Part shown: piece after piece, positions 52,886 through 61,623 of the stretch
Numbering within the stretch: position 1 is the stretch's first letter
How the letters are laid out: each line of letters begins with the position of its first letter
DNA from: an uncultured Verrucomicrobia subdivision 3 bacterium
GTDB taxonomy: Bacteria > Verrucomicrobiota > Verrucomicrobiia > Limisphaerales > UBA11358
Direction of reading: 5' to 3'
Assembly (NCBI GenBank): GCA_903878805.1
Contig: CAIRJF010000013.1
Coordinates: forward strand, 1-64,000
DNA length: 64,000 bases
Position numbers and translations under genes: made by a program
The notes under the pieces: model-generated
The model's input: the letters and a program-made list of their open reading frames with translations, nothing else
Database searches by the model: none
Told to the model about the DNA's origin: nothing

Positions 52886-54721
52886 ATGCTTACTGTTGCC
52901 GGACTTTCTAAATCATTTGGCGGACGCGAACTGTTTGACGACGTTTCGTTGAACATCATGGCGGGCGACCGCATCGCCATCACCGGGCCGAATGGCGCGG
53001 GCAAATCCACGCTCATCAAAATCATTCTCGGCAAAGAGGAGCCGGATGGCGGCACCGTGTCGTTCATTCGCGGCACGCGCGTTGGCTATCTGCCGCAGGA
53101 AAGCGAACCCGCCGGAAACGAAACGGTGATGGAAGTCGCCGTGCCGCACGAACACGAGCACGACGGCCAGTTTATCGCGAAGGTGAAGCAGATTCTTGCG
53201 AGCCTCGGTTTCAAACAGTCGGATCATGACCGTCCGGCGCGGGAAATGTCCGGCGGCTGGATCATGCGCGCGCACTTGGCGCGGTTGCTGGCGGAAGAAC
53301 CGGACTTGCTGATGCTCGACGAGCCGACGAACCATCTGGATCTCGAAACGCTCATCTGGTTTCAGGATTATCTGAAATATTATCCCGGCGCGATTCTGAT
53401 GATTTCGCACGATCGAGAATTTCTGAACAACCTGTGCACACACATCGCGGAATTGCGAGCGGCGAAAATCATGCGTTACACCGGCAACTATGATGAATAT
53501 TTGGTGCAGCGCGCGGCGATGGAAGCGACGTTGATTGCTACAGCCAAGGCGCAGCAACGCGACATTGACCGGTTGCAATTGTTTGCCGACCGGTTCGGCG
53601 CGAAAGCCAGCAAGGCGTCGCAGGCGCAGAGCAAACGCAAGCAGATCGAGCGCATCAAGGAAGACATGGTGCAGATTCCTGACGGCCCGGAATCCACGAT
53701 GGGTTTTCGTTTTCCACAACCGCAGCGCAGCGGTCAGCGCGTCATCACGCTGGAGAAAATCAAGTTCGGTTACGGCGAAAAACTGATTTACGACGGTATC
53801 GATTTTGAAGTGGAACGCGACCAGCGCATCGTGCTCGTCGGTCCGAACGGCGCAGGCAAATCCACGTTGCTGAAACTTTTGGCGCAAGTGCTCACGCCGC
53901 AAGCCGGCGAACACAAACTCGGTCATAACGCCAAGTTCGGTTACTTCGCACAGCATCGCGCGGCGATGTTGAATCCCAAGAACACGGTTTTTCAAGAAGC
54001 GCTCGATACGCCGCAACGCATCACGGAGCAGGCGATTCGCACGGTGCTCGGCAGTTTTCTATTTCGCGGCGACGACATTTACAAACCGGTCAGCGTGTTG
54101 AGCGGCGGTGAAAAAAGCCGGCTCGCACTGGTGAAGCTGTTGCTCGATCCGCCGAATCTGTTGTTGATGGATGAGCCGACGACGCATTTGGATTTGGCGA
54201 GTGTTGATGCGCTCATTGAGGCGTTGAAGCAATATCAAGGCACGCTGGTTTTCATCAGCCACGATGTGCATTTCATCCGCGCGCTGTCCACGCACGTCGT
54301 CCGCGTCGAGGCGGGCACGCTTAAACATTTTGGCGGCGGTTACCAATATTATTTGGACAAGACGGCGCAGTCGGCACGCGCGGCGTTGACGAGCTCGAGC
54401 TTCGGCAGCGTGGTCAGCCGACCAGTCGTCGCACAGGTGGATCGCAAAGAACAGAAGCGTTTGGAAGCTGCCCAGCGACAGGCGCGCTCCAATAAAAAAT
54501 CTGAAATCCAGAAACGCCTTGCCGCGTTGGAAAAGGAAATCGCCGATCTCGAAGCGAAGGAACGCGATTACGCGGCGGAATTGGAAAAACCGGAGACGTA
54601 TCATTCCGGCGGGCGCGCGACGCAGATCAATCGCGAGTTAGCGCAGGTGACAGATCGTTTGGAAGCGGCGAATGCGGAATGGGAAAAAGCTGGTGCGGAG
54701 TTGGCGCAACTTGAAGGTTGA
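52886..54721 (+). CDS. ABC-F family ATPase
   Basis: 611 residues with two nucleotide-binding domains. First: GPNGAGKSTLIKIIL and MLDEPTNHLDLETL. Second: GPNGAGKSTLLKLL and LLMDEPTTHLDLASVD. The linker carries a charged helix (KASQAQSKRKQIERIKEDM) and the C-terminus is coiled coil. No membrane segments. ABC-F proteins act on ribosomes (Uup, EttA) or give antibiotic resistance; housekeeping Uup-like is most likely. Confidence 0.88.
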   Translation: MLTVAGLSKSFGGRELFDDVSLNIMAGDRIAITGPNGAGKSTLIKIILGKEEPDGGTVSFIRGTRVGYLPQESEPAGNETVMEVAVPHEHEHDGQFIAKVKQILASLGFKQSDHDRPAREMSGGWIMRAHLARLLAEEPDLLMLDEPTNHLDLETLIWFQDYLKYYPGAILMISHDREFLNNLCTHIAELRAAKIMRYTGNYDEYLVQRAAMEATLIATAKAQQRDIDRLQLFADRFGAKASKASQAQSKRKQIERIKEDMVQIPDGPESTMGFRFPQPQRSGQRVITLEKIKFGYGEKLIYDGIDFEVERDQRIVLVGPNGAGKSTLLKLLAQVLTPQAGEHKLGHNAKFGYFAQHRAAMLNPKNTVFQEALDTPQRITEQAIRTVLGSFLFRGDDIYKPVSVLSGGEKSRLALVKLLLDPPNLLLMDEPTTHLDLASVDALIEALKQYQGTLVFISHDVHFIRALSTHVVRVEAGTLKHFGGGYQYYLDKTAQSARAALTSSSFGSVVSRPVVAQVDRKEQKRLEAAQRQARSNKKSEIQKRLAALEKEIADLEAKERDYAAELEKPETYHSGGRATQINRELAQVTDRLEAANAEWEKAGAELAQLEG

Positions 54722-54790
54722 AAAGTCAGTTGCTGAAAATCCGCTGGCGGAGTTGAACGGTTTATGCGAGTTTGCGGTCACATCAAGACT

Positions 54791-55057
54791 ATGAAAACGC
54801 TCGCTATCATTGCTGGAATTATTCTTGCCGCAAACCTCACGCTGCGCGCCGATGACGCCAAACCCACGCCTGACAAGCTGACAACGTGTCCCGTGTCCGG
54901 CGAAAAACTGGGCGGCGATATGGGCGGACCGTATGTGTTCACCTATCAAGGTCAGGAAGTGAAATTGTGCTGCAAGAGCTGCAAAAAAGATTTCGATAAA
55001 GACCCGAATAAGTTCATCGTCAAGATTCGTCAGGCTGATACGGCCGGCAAAAACTGA
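54791..55057 (+). CDS. Exported YHS-like metal-binding protein
   Basis: 88 residues with a signal peptide (MKTLAIIAGIILAANLTLRA). The mature part has TCPVSGEKLGG and VKLCCKSCKKDFDKDP, a YHS/TRASH-like layout with Cys residues fit to hold a metal. First in a run of small metal-binding proteins preceding the CusA-like pump. Confidence 0.7.
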   Translation: MKTLAIIAGIILAANLTLRADDAKPTPDKLTTCPVSGEKLGGDMGGPYVFTYQGQEVKLCCKSCKKDFDKDPNKFIVKIRQADTAGKN

Positions 55058-55114
55058 CAGTTGAATGCCAAAAAATGTCCGGCAGAAAATTCTCGGACGT
55101 GCGATAAGTAGATT

Positions 55115-55450
55115 GTGAAGATGGCGCTGACACTCCTTTGCAGCCTGTTCCTGATGTTGGGACAGGTGGCGGCGCAGTGCACATTGGTTCCCAGCGCGAG
55201 CGTCGCGAAGCATGACTGTGGCTGCGGTGGCAAGATGAGTTGTTGCGCGGCAAAACAAGCTTCAGTTCCCCAACCGGTCGCGGCCACCGTTCCCGCTGGC
55301 TCGCAAAATGAAATCGTCTCTTCCTTTCCAGTATTATTGGTTTGGGTTTTGACGAACACAGAATCAGTTTCCATTTCTCCGAACGTCCCCGCCTCCTTGT
55401 CCGCCAGCGTTGTGCCGGTTTTCGCGCGCAACTGCGTCCGGCTCATTTGA
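55115..55450 (+). CDS. Small Cys-rich protein, probably exported
   Basis: About 111 residues from a GTG (an ATG two codons later is also possible). Hydrophobic N-terminus ALTLLCSLFLMLGQVAAQ, then HDCGCGGKMSCCAAKQ, a six-residue-spaced cysteine cluster, then a long hydrophilic tail without further motif. Could bind or sense metal in the periplasm. Family unknown. Confidence 0.45.
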   Translation: MKMALTLLCSLFLMLGQVAAQCTLVPSASVAKHDCGCGGKMSCCAAKQASVPQPVAATVPAGSQNEIVSSFPVLLVWVLTNTESVSISPNVPASLSASVVPVFARNCVRLI

Positions 55451-55592
55451 TTCTTCTTGGTTAAAGCCCGTGGTGTGCCCCGAGCAGGCGCATTGCGGAT
55501 ATTTCCTTTGTTCCACGGATTTTGTGCCCGTGAATTTTCCCTGAAATTTTCTGTCGCGCACAGACGGCAGCAACCAAAAAAATTAAATATTT

Positions 55593-55892
55593 ATGAAAAC
55601 AAAAATTATTCTTACGGTCACTTTGGCAGCGGTGTTAGGCAGCGGTTTGATGTGGTTTGCAACTAACCATGCAATGGCGGCAGACGCCGCTCCCGCCAGC
55701 CAGAAAATAGCGTATTACACTTGTCCGATGCATCCGTCGGTCAAGGCAGACAAGCCGGGCGATTGTTCGATTTGCGGCATGCATTTGGTGCCGGTCTATG
55801 TGAGCGCAAACACGAACGCTGCGGCGGCCAGCGTCGAGTCCAAAACTCCCGCGATGATGCCGGGCGGCTGTTGCTCTGGGATGAGTCATTAA
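55593..55892 (+). CDS. Exported heavy-metal-binding domain protein
   Basis: 99 residues with a signal peptide and a heavy-metal-binding motif, YTCPMHPSVKADKPGDC, continued by SICGMHLVPV. The C-terminus ends in GGCCSGMSH with extra Cys/Met/His. CPMHP and CGM ligands suit Cu(I). Fourteen bases upstream of the adaptor gene, which starts with a variant of the same motif. Confidence 0.82.
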   Translation: MKTKIILTVTLAAVLGSGLMWFATNHAMAADAAPASQKIAYYTCPMHPSVKADKPGDCSICGMHLVPVYVSANTNAAAASVESKTPAMMPGGCCSGMSH

Positions 55893-55905
55893 CCGAAACA
55901 AAATC

Positions 55906-56766
55906 ATGAAACACAAAATATTTATATTTGTGTTGCTCGTGGTGGTCGTCGGTGCGGGTGTGGTGTGGATGGCCAAAAGCCATTCGCCCGCATCCACGAC
56001 GGCGGCGGCGAGCGGACGCAAAATTCTGTATTACCAGAGTTCGATGCATCCGTGGATCAAGTCCGACCAACCGGGCAAGTGTCCGATCTGCGGTATGAAT
56101 CTTGTGCAGGTTTATGAAGGTGATGCGACGGGCGACACCAACATGGTTGCGCTCAACGCCGATAGCGTCAGCGCTATCAACGTGCAGACGGAAACCATCC
56201 AGCGCCGCGCCATCACGCACACGATTCACGTCATCGGGCGCATCCAAAAAAACTCCGCGACGGCGGCGTGGTTCGTATTCGACGTTTATGAGCGCGATTT
56301 GCCTTGGCTCAAGACGGGCCAGAATCTTGAAGTCACATTGCCTGCTGTGCCGGACAAAAATTATTCGGCGCAAATCCGGCAGCACAGCTCACAGACATTT
56401 GCTGACCGCGATTTGGACGACATGAGTGATAGCACAAAAATTCGTGCGGAGATTCTTGATCCGCCGGTGGAAGTGCCGGGCTTTGAGGGAAAGGCATTCT
56501 TCAATAATCTGCACGCCGAGTCACACATCGCTGCGACGACTCCAGAAGTGTTGACGGTCCCGCGCAGCGCCGTTATTGCGCGCGACAGTAATCCGATTGT
56601 TTATGTTGAGAATAGTGCGGGCTACTACACGCCAAAAAAACTGACGCTCGGTCGCATGGGTGATAAATATGCCGAGGTGCTGGCTGGTCTCGACGACGGT
56701 AACAAAGTGGTTATCAACGGCGCGCTGCTGATTGACGCCGAGGCGCAACTCACCGCCGGACGATAA
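55906..56766 (+). CDS. Truncated CusB-like RND adaptor with N-terminal metal-binding domain
   Basis: 286 residues, against around 400 for CusB. A membrane segment is followed by a heavy-metal-binding variant (YYQSSMHPWIKSDQPGKC, with SSMHP for CPMHP), then CPICGMNLV. After THTIHVIGRIQKN the sequence jumps directly to AAWFVFDVYERDLPWLKTGQ, the beta-barrel region. The lipoyl halves and the alpha-helical hairpin normally in between are missing. Membrane-proximal strands and NGALLIDAEAQL remain. It may be a regulator, chaperone or degenerate adaptor. Confidence 0.8.
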   Translation: MKHKIFIFVLLVVVVGAGVVWMAKSHSPASTTAAASGRKILYYQSSMHPWIKSDQPGKCPICGMNLVQVYEGDATGDTNMVALNADSVSAINVQTETIQRRAITHTIHVIGRIQKNSATAAWFVFDVYERDLPWLKTGQNLEVTLPAVPDKNYSAQIRQHSSQTFADRDLDDMSDSTKIRAEILDPPVEVPGFEGKAFFNNLHAESHIAATTPEVLTVPRSAVIARDSNPIVYVENSAGYYTPKKLTLGRMGDKYAEVLAGLDDGNKVVINGALLIDAEAQLTAGR

Positions 56767-56770
56767 TTTT

Positions 56771-59700
56771 ATGATCAACCGCATCATCGAGTGGTCGTTG
56801 CGTAACCGCTTTCTGGTCATCTGCGGGGTTGCGTTGCTCATCGGCTTCGGCGTGCGCGCCATCTATCAAACACCTGTGGATGCCATTCCCGATTTGAGCG
56901 AAAACCAAGTTGTCGTTTTCGCCGATTGGCCGGGGCGCAGTCCGCAGGAAGTTGAAGACCAAGTGACTTATCCGCTGTCGGTGAATTTACAGGGACTCGC
57001 CGGTGTGAAAACTGTCCGTGCGAATTCCATGTTCGGCTTCTCGCTCGTCACGATTATCTTCGACGACAAAATTGACAACTACTTCGCGCGCTCACGCGTG
57101 CTTGAACGGCTGAATTATCTTGGCAGCCAGCTTCCTACCGGCGTCACGCCACAACTCGGCCCGGACGCGACCGGCCTCGGCTGGGTCTATCAATACTATC
57201 TGGACGTTGACCCGAAAAAATCTCCACACGGCGGCTATGACCTCGGCCAGTTGCGCGCGACACAAGATTGGTTCGTGCGCTATCAGCTTAATTCCGTTCA
57301 TGGCGTCGCGGAAGTGGCGACGGTTGGCGGTTTCGTGCGGCAATATCAGATTGAAATTTCCTCGCTGAAAATGCGCGATCGTAACGTGTCACTGCAAACC
57401 GTCATGGACGCGGTGAAGCAAAGCAATTTGAACGTCGGCGGAAAAGTGATTGAGGAAAACGGAATGGAATTTGTCGTGCGCGGTATTGGTCTCGTGAAGT
57501 CGGCGGGCGATTTGGAAAACATCGTGCTGCAACAAAACAGCGGCCTGCCGGTGTATCTCAAGGACATCGCGAACGTGCAGATTGGCGGCGATTTCCGGCG
57601 CGGCGCGCTGGACATTGACGGCCACGAAGCTGTCGGCGGCATCGTCGTCATGCGCACCGGCGAAAATGCGATGCAGGTCATTCGTGACGTGAAGGCAAAG
57701 ATCGCGCAAATTGCGCCGAGCCTGCCACCGGGCGTCAGCATCAAATCGTTTTACGACCGCAGTGAATTGATTTCACGCACGCTCTACACGCTCAAGCACG
57801 CGCTGACGGAGGAAGCGATTCTCGTCACGCTTGTCATCGTAATTTTCCTATTCCATTTTCGCAGCATTCTCATCGTCACGCTGCCGCTGCCGCTCTCAAT
57901 TTTATTCTCGTTCATTTTGATGAACCAGTTCGGCATCACGTCGAACATCATGTCGCTTGCTGGTATTGCCATTGCCATCGGTGTGCTGGTGGACGCAGGC
58001 ATTGTCATGGCTGAAAATGCCATCCGGCATTGCGAACAGGCGGAAGCGAAGAAAGGTTCGCGGTTGAACCAAGCCGAGTCGCTGCAAGTCACGCTCGAAG
58101 CGGCGCAACAAGTTGGCCGGCCAATTTTCTTTGCGATGGTCATCATCATTCTCGCGTTCGTGCCGGTGTTCGCTTTGAGCGGACAGGAGGGGAAACTGTT
58201 TCATCCGCTCGCTTTCACAAAAACTTTCGCGATGCTTGGCTCGACGATTCTCGCCATCACGCTCGTCCCCGCGCTGTGCGCGACATTCATTCGCGGGCCA
58301 TTTCATTCGGAAGATTCCAATCCGCTGATGAAAATGCTGCTGGCGATTTACAATCCACTTTTGGATTTGGCTCTACGCTTTCGTAAAACCGTTCTCGGGT
58401 TGGCGCTGATTTGCTTGGTCGCTGCGTTGGCACTTGCGTTTGGTGTGCCAAAACCCATTGTTGAAAAAATTCACACCTTGAACCCGCAACTTGCCGCCAA
58501 ACTTCCGCGTGGCATGGGCAGTGAATTCATGCCGACGCTCAATGAAGGTAGTTTGTTGTTCATGCCGGTGCTGTTGCCGAGCACGTCTCTGACGGAAGTA
58601 AAGCGCATCATGGCATGGCAGGACGCGGTCATCAAACAGACGCCGGAAGTCGACTCAGTCGGCGGCAAGCTGGGCCGCTCGGAAACGGCGACTGATCCGG
58701 CGCCCATCGAAATGATTGAGACGACCATCATGCTCAAGCCGGAAGCGCAATGGCGCGCGGGCATGACGAAGGAAAAACTCATCGCGGAGCTGGAGGAAAA
58801 ATTATCGAAGATGCCCGGCTACATTCCCGGCTTTTTGCAGCCGATTGAAAACCGCATTTTGATGATCAGCACCGGCATCCGCGCGCAAGTCGGCATAAAA
58901 ATTCTCGGCGACAATCTGGAAGAACTGCAAAAAAAAGCGTTCGAGGTCGAGCGCGTGGTGCGCGCGATTCCCGGTGCTGTCGGTGTTGCCGCGTCGCGCA
59001 CGCAAGGCAAGCCGTATCTTGACATCGAGGCCGACCGCGTGGCGATGGCACATCACGGTTTGCGCGCGCAGGATATTTTGGACGTGGTCGAAGCCGGCAT
59101 CGGCGGCGAAAATATTTCGATGGCGATCTCTGGCCGCGAGCGCATCCCAATTCAAGTGCGCCTCGAACGTGGCGACCGCGACGACATCGAGCGGCTTGGT
59201 GATATTTCAGTTCCCGTCGGCGACGGAAAATTTATTCCGCTCGCGCAAGTCGCCAAAATCAGCCGCGAAGTTGGTCCGAGCGAAATCGCCAGTGAAAATG
59301 GGCGTTTGCGCGTGTTCGTGCAGGCGAATGTTGAGGGTCGCGACCTTGCTGGTTTCGTGAAGGAAACACAGGCGCGAATCGCGAAGGAGATTTCTTTGCC
59401 GCCCGGCATGACAATCGAATGGAGCGGCCAATACGAAAATCAAATTCGCGCGCAGAAGACGTTGCAGGTCATCGTGCCGGCGGCGCTATTCGTGATTTTC
59501 ATTTTGCTCTTCGTCGTTTATCACAGCTTCAAGGAAGCGGCGCACGTCATTCTCGCCTTGCCGTTCGCGCTGACCGGCGGCGTATTCCTGCAATGGTGGC
59601 TCGGCTATAATTTTAGCGTGGCGGTTTGGGTTGGTTACATTGCGCTGTTCGGCACGGCGATTCAAACTGGCGTCGTGATGGTCGTCTATCTTGATGAGGC

Positions 59701-60034
59701 GGTGAAAAAGAAAATGGCCGAGCGTGGCGTAGACTATTCCTGCGCTGATTTGATTAAAGCTGTGAAGGACGGCGCGCGATTGCGGTTACGCCCGAAAGTG
59801 ATGACAGTGGCAACCATCGTTGCCGGCTTGCTACCGATTTTGTGGAGCACGCGCACCGGCGCGGAAGTCATGAAACCGCTGGCGACACCGGTGATTGGCG
59901 GTATGTTGAGCAGCTTGGTTCATATTCTCATCGTGACGCCGGTAATTTTTTGCTGGCTACGCGAGCGGGAAATGAAAAAGCTTTCGACAGCATCCGTGGG
60001 TGCTGCCGTCAACCAAACGACCACGGAGAAATAA
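56771..60034 (+). CDS. Heavy-metal efflux RND transporter, CusA-like
   Basis: 1087 residues from the ATG at 56771. Start INRIIEWSLRNRFLVICGV; VDAIPDLSENQVVVFADWPG in the first periplasmic loop. The TM4 signature is AGIAIAIGVLVDAGIVMAEN, with D408, i.e. the AIGxxxDA type known for monovalent Cu/Ag pumps, and Met residues line the periplasmic region. It differs from the DFG-type pump at 10.8 kb. No outer-membrane factor gene is next to it; it may share the OMF at 8.1 kb. Confidence 0.9.
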   Translation: MINRIIEWSLRNRFLVICGVALLIGFGVRAIYQTPVDAIPDLSENQVVVFADWPGRSPQEVEDQVTYPLSVNLQGLAGVKTVRANSMFGFSLVTIIFDDKIDNYFARSRVLERLNYLGSQLPTGVTPQLGPDATGLGWVYQYYLDVDPKKSPHGGYDLGQLRATQDWFVRYQLNSVHGVAEVATVGGFVRQYQIEISSLKMRDRNVSLQTVMDAVKQSNLNVGGKVIEENGMEFVVRGIGLVKSAGDLENIVLQQNSGLPVYLKDIANVQIGGDFRRGALDIDGHEAVGGIVVMRTGENAMQVIRDVKAKIAQIAPSLPPGVSIKSFYDRSELISRTLYTLKHALTEEAILVTLVIVIFLFHFRSILIVTLPLPLSILFSFILMNQFGITSNIMSLAGIAIAIGVLVDAGIVMAENAIRHCEQAEAKKGSRLNQAESLQVTLEAAQQVGRPIFFAMVIIILAFVPVFALSGQEGKLFHPLAFTKTFAMLGSTILAITLVPALCATFIRGPFHSEDSNPLMKMLLAIYNPLLDLALRFRKTVLGLALICLVAALALAFGVPKPIVEKIHTLNPQLAAKLPRGMGSEFMPTLNEGSLLFMPVLLPSTSLTEVKRIMAWQDAVIKQTPEVDSVGGKLGRSETATDPAPIEMIETTIMLKPEAQWRAGMTKEKLIAELEEKLSKMPGYIPGFLQPIENRILMISTGIRAQVGIKILGDNLEELQKKAFEVERVVRAIPGAVGVAASRTQGKPYLDIEADRVAMAHHGLRAQDILDVVEAGIGGENISMAISGRERIPIQVRLERGDRDDIERLGDISVPVGDGKFIPLAQVAKISREVGPSEIASENGRLRVFVQANVEGRDLAGFVKETQARIAKEISLPPGMTIEWSGQYENQIRAQKTLQVIVPAALFVIFILLFVVYHSFKEAAHVILALPFALTGGVFLQWWLGYNFSVAVWVGYIALFGTAIQTGVVMVVYLDEAVKKKMAERGVDYSCADLIKAVKDGARLRLRPKVMTVATIVAGLLPILWSTRTGAEVMKPLATPVIGGMLSSLVHILIVTPVIFCWLREREMKKLSTASVGAAVNQTTTEK

Positions 60035-60045
60035 ATACAAAACAA

Positions 60046-60243
60046 ATGAAAACAATAACAATGTTGGGAATTATTGTGGTCGCGGGATTATTCCTGACGA
60101 CGGGTTGTGCGAGCTGTTGCAAGAAAGACGCTGCCTGCGCCAAGCCGGCGATGACTTGCAATGGCAGTTGCTGCAAGGACGGCGCGACGTGTGCCAAATG
60201 CTGCACGGACGCGGCGGGTTGCGCGAAGTGCTGCAAGAATTAA
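60046..60243 (+). CDS. Cys-rich lipoprotein, metallothionein-like
   Basis: 65 residues. The first 20 form a lipoprotein signal ending TTGC (Cys21). The mature peptide carries 13 cysteines in CxxCC and CCxxxC groups such as CASCCKK, CNGSCCKD, CAKCCTD and CAKCCKN; Lys, Ala and Asp fill the rest. No known bacterial metallothionein comes to mind with a lipid anchor. It lies 11 bases after the pump gene and before a hairpin terminator. Confidence 0.75.
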   Translation: MKTITMLGIIVVAGLFLTTGCASCCKKDAACAKPAMTCNGSCCKDGATCAKCCTDAAGCAKCCKN

Positions 60244-60261
60244 CCGGAACAAAATTCACCT

Positions 60262-60292
60262 CGCCGTGGCGATTTTCGTCACGGCGTTTTTT
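60262..60292 (+). terminator. Terminator of the copper-type RND operon
   Basis: CGCCGTG (60262-60268) pairs with CACGGCG (60280-60286), with GCGA-TTT-TCGT as part of the loop, followed by TTTTTT. Clear Rho-independent signal 18 bases after the lipoprotein stop. Confidence 0.85.
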
Positions 60293-60356
60293 ATTTGTTG
60301 AACGAGGAGAAATAATTGCGCCGGAAGGAATTTCAGATAAGAATCAGCGCGCGCAA

Positions 60357-61586
60357 ATGCAAACCATTTCTACCAAAGAGCTCGACGAGCTGCTGACGGC
60401 GATGATCGGCAGTGCCGAGGGGATTTCCGACCTGCTGTTCGTGGCCAACCGGCCGCCGCAGATGGAAATTCACGGAAAAATAAAACCGTTCGGCGACGGC
60501 GCGCTGGAATCCGCCCTCACGAGCGAACGCATCGAGGGGCTGGCGCGCGCCATCATCAACGGTAACCCCCGTTTGCTCGAGGATTTGGCGAACCACGGCT
60601 CGTGCGATTGCAGTTATTCGTTGCAGGACAATTGCCGTTTTCGCGTCAATGTTTACAAGCAAAATGGCAACTACGCGATGGTGTTGCGGCGGCTGCAATC
60701 CAAAATTCCTTCACTCGACGCACTGCATTTGCCGCCAGTTTTCCGCGAGGTGGTCAAGGAGAAGAACGGAATAATTTTTGTAACCGGTGGCACCGGCAGT
60801 GGCAAAACAACCACGCTGGCCGCATTGCTCAACGAAATCAATCAGCACGAGGAAATTCACGTCGTTACGCTGGAAGATCCGATTGAATTTTTGCATCCGC
60901 ACAAAAAGGCCACGTTCAGCCAGCGCGAAATGGGCCGGGATTTTTTTAATTTTCCCGACGGTCTGCGCGCCGCGCTGCGGCAGGCGCCGAAAATAATTTT
61001 TGTCGGCGAAATCCGCGACCGCGACACGATGGAAATTGCTCTGACTGCCGGCGAAACCGGCCATCTGGTTTTAAGCACGCTGCACACCATCAGCGCGAGC
61101 CAGACCATCAACCGCATTCTCGGCATGTTCACCAAGGACGAGGAGCAGCAGGTGCGCGAACGGCTCGTTGGTTCGTTGCGCTACGTCATCAGCCAGCGGC
61201 TCGTGCCAAAAAACGGCGGCGGTCGTCTGCTCGCGACGGAATTACTCGGTAGCAACCTGCGTTCCCGCGAAGCCATCGGCCTCGGTGAAAGTGAAAATCG
61301 CCGACTCGCGGACATCATTGAGGCCGGCAGCACGGCGGGCTGGCATAGTTTTGAACAATCGCTTGTGCGCGCTTACGAAAATGATTTGGTCACGCAGGAA
61401 ACGGCGCTGCTGTATTGCGTCAACAAATCCGCGATGCACCAGCGGCTCGACACCATCAACAAGCGCCGCGAAACCGTCACCAGCACGCTCGACGGCATCC
61501 GGTTGAAAATGGATCACAGCGCGACCAAGCCGCCGGTCATGCCCAAGCCCGCCGCCAAACCGGCTGGCGAAACTCCGCCGGCTTGA
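60357..61586 (+). CDS. PilT-family type IV pilus retraction ATPase
   Basis: 409 residues from ATG at 60357; the frame extends upstream but overlaps the terminator. Walker A is TGGTGSGKTTTLAALL and Walker B IFVGEIRDRDTMEIAL, followed by AGETGHLVLSTLHT (the PilT His box). N-terminal domain residues SDLLFVANRPPQME match. It powers retraction of type IV pili. No other pil genes are in the window. Confidence 0.9.
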   Translation: MQTISTKELDELLTAMIGSAEGISDLLFVANRPPQMEIHGKIKPFGDGALESALTSERIEGLARAIINGNPRLLEDLANHGSCDCSYSLQDNCRFRVNVYKQNGNYAMVLRRLQSKIPSLDALHLPPVFREVVKEKNGIIFVTGGTGSGKTTTLAALLNEINQHEEIHVVTLEDPIEFLHPHKKATFSQREMGRDFFNFPDGLRAALRQAPKIIFVGEIRDRDTMEIALTAGETGHLVLSTLHTISASQTINRILGMFTKDEEQQVRERLVGSLRYVISQRLVPKNGGGRLLATELLGSNLRSREAIGLGESENRRLADIIEAGSTAGWHSFEQSLVRAYENDLVTQETALLYCVNKSAMHQRLDTINKRRETVTSTLDGIRLKMDHSATKPPVMPKPAAKPAGETPPA

Positions 61587-61623
61587 TACGCAGAAATTTT
61601 TCCGCGCCCGGCGGCTTGAAAAA

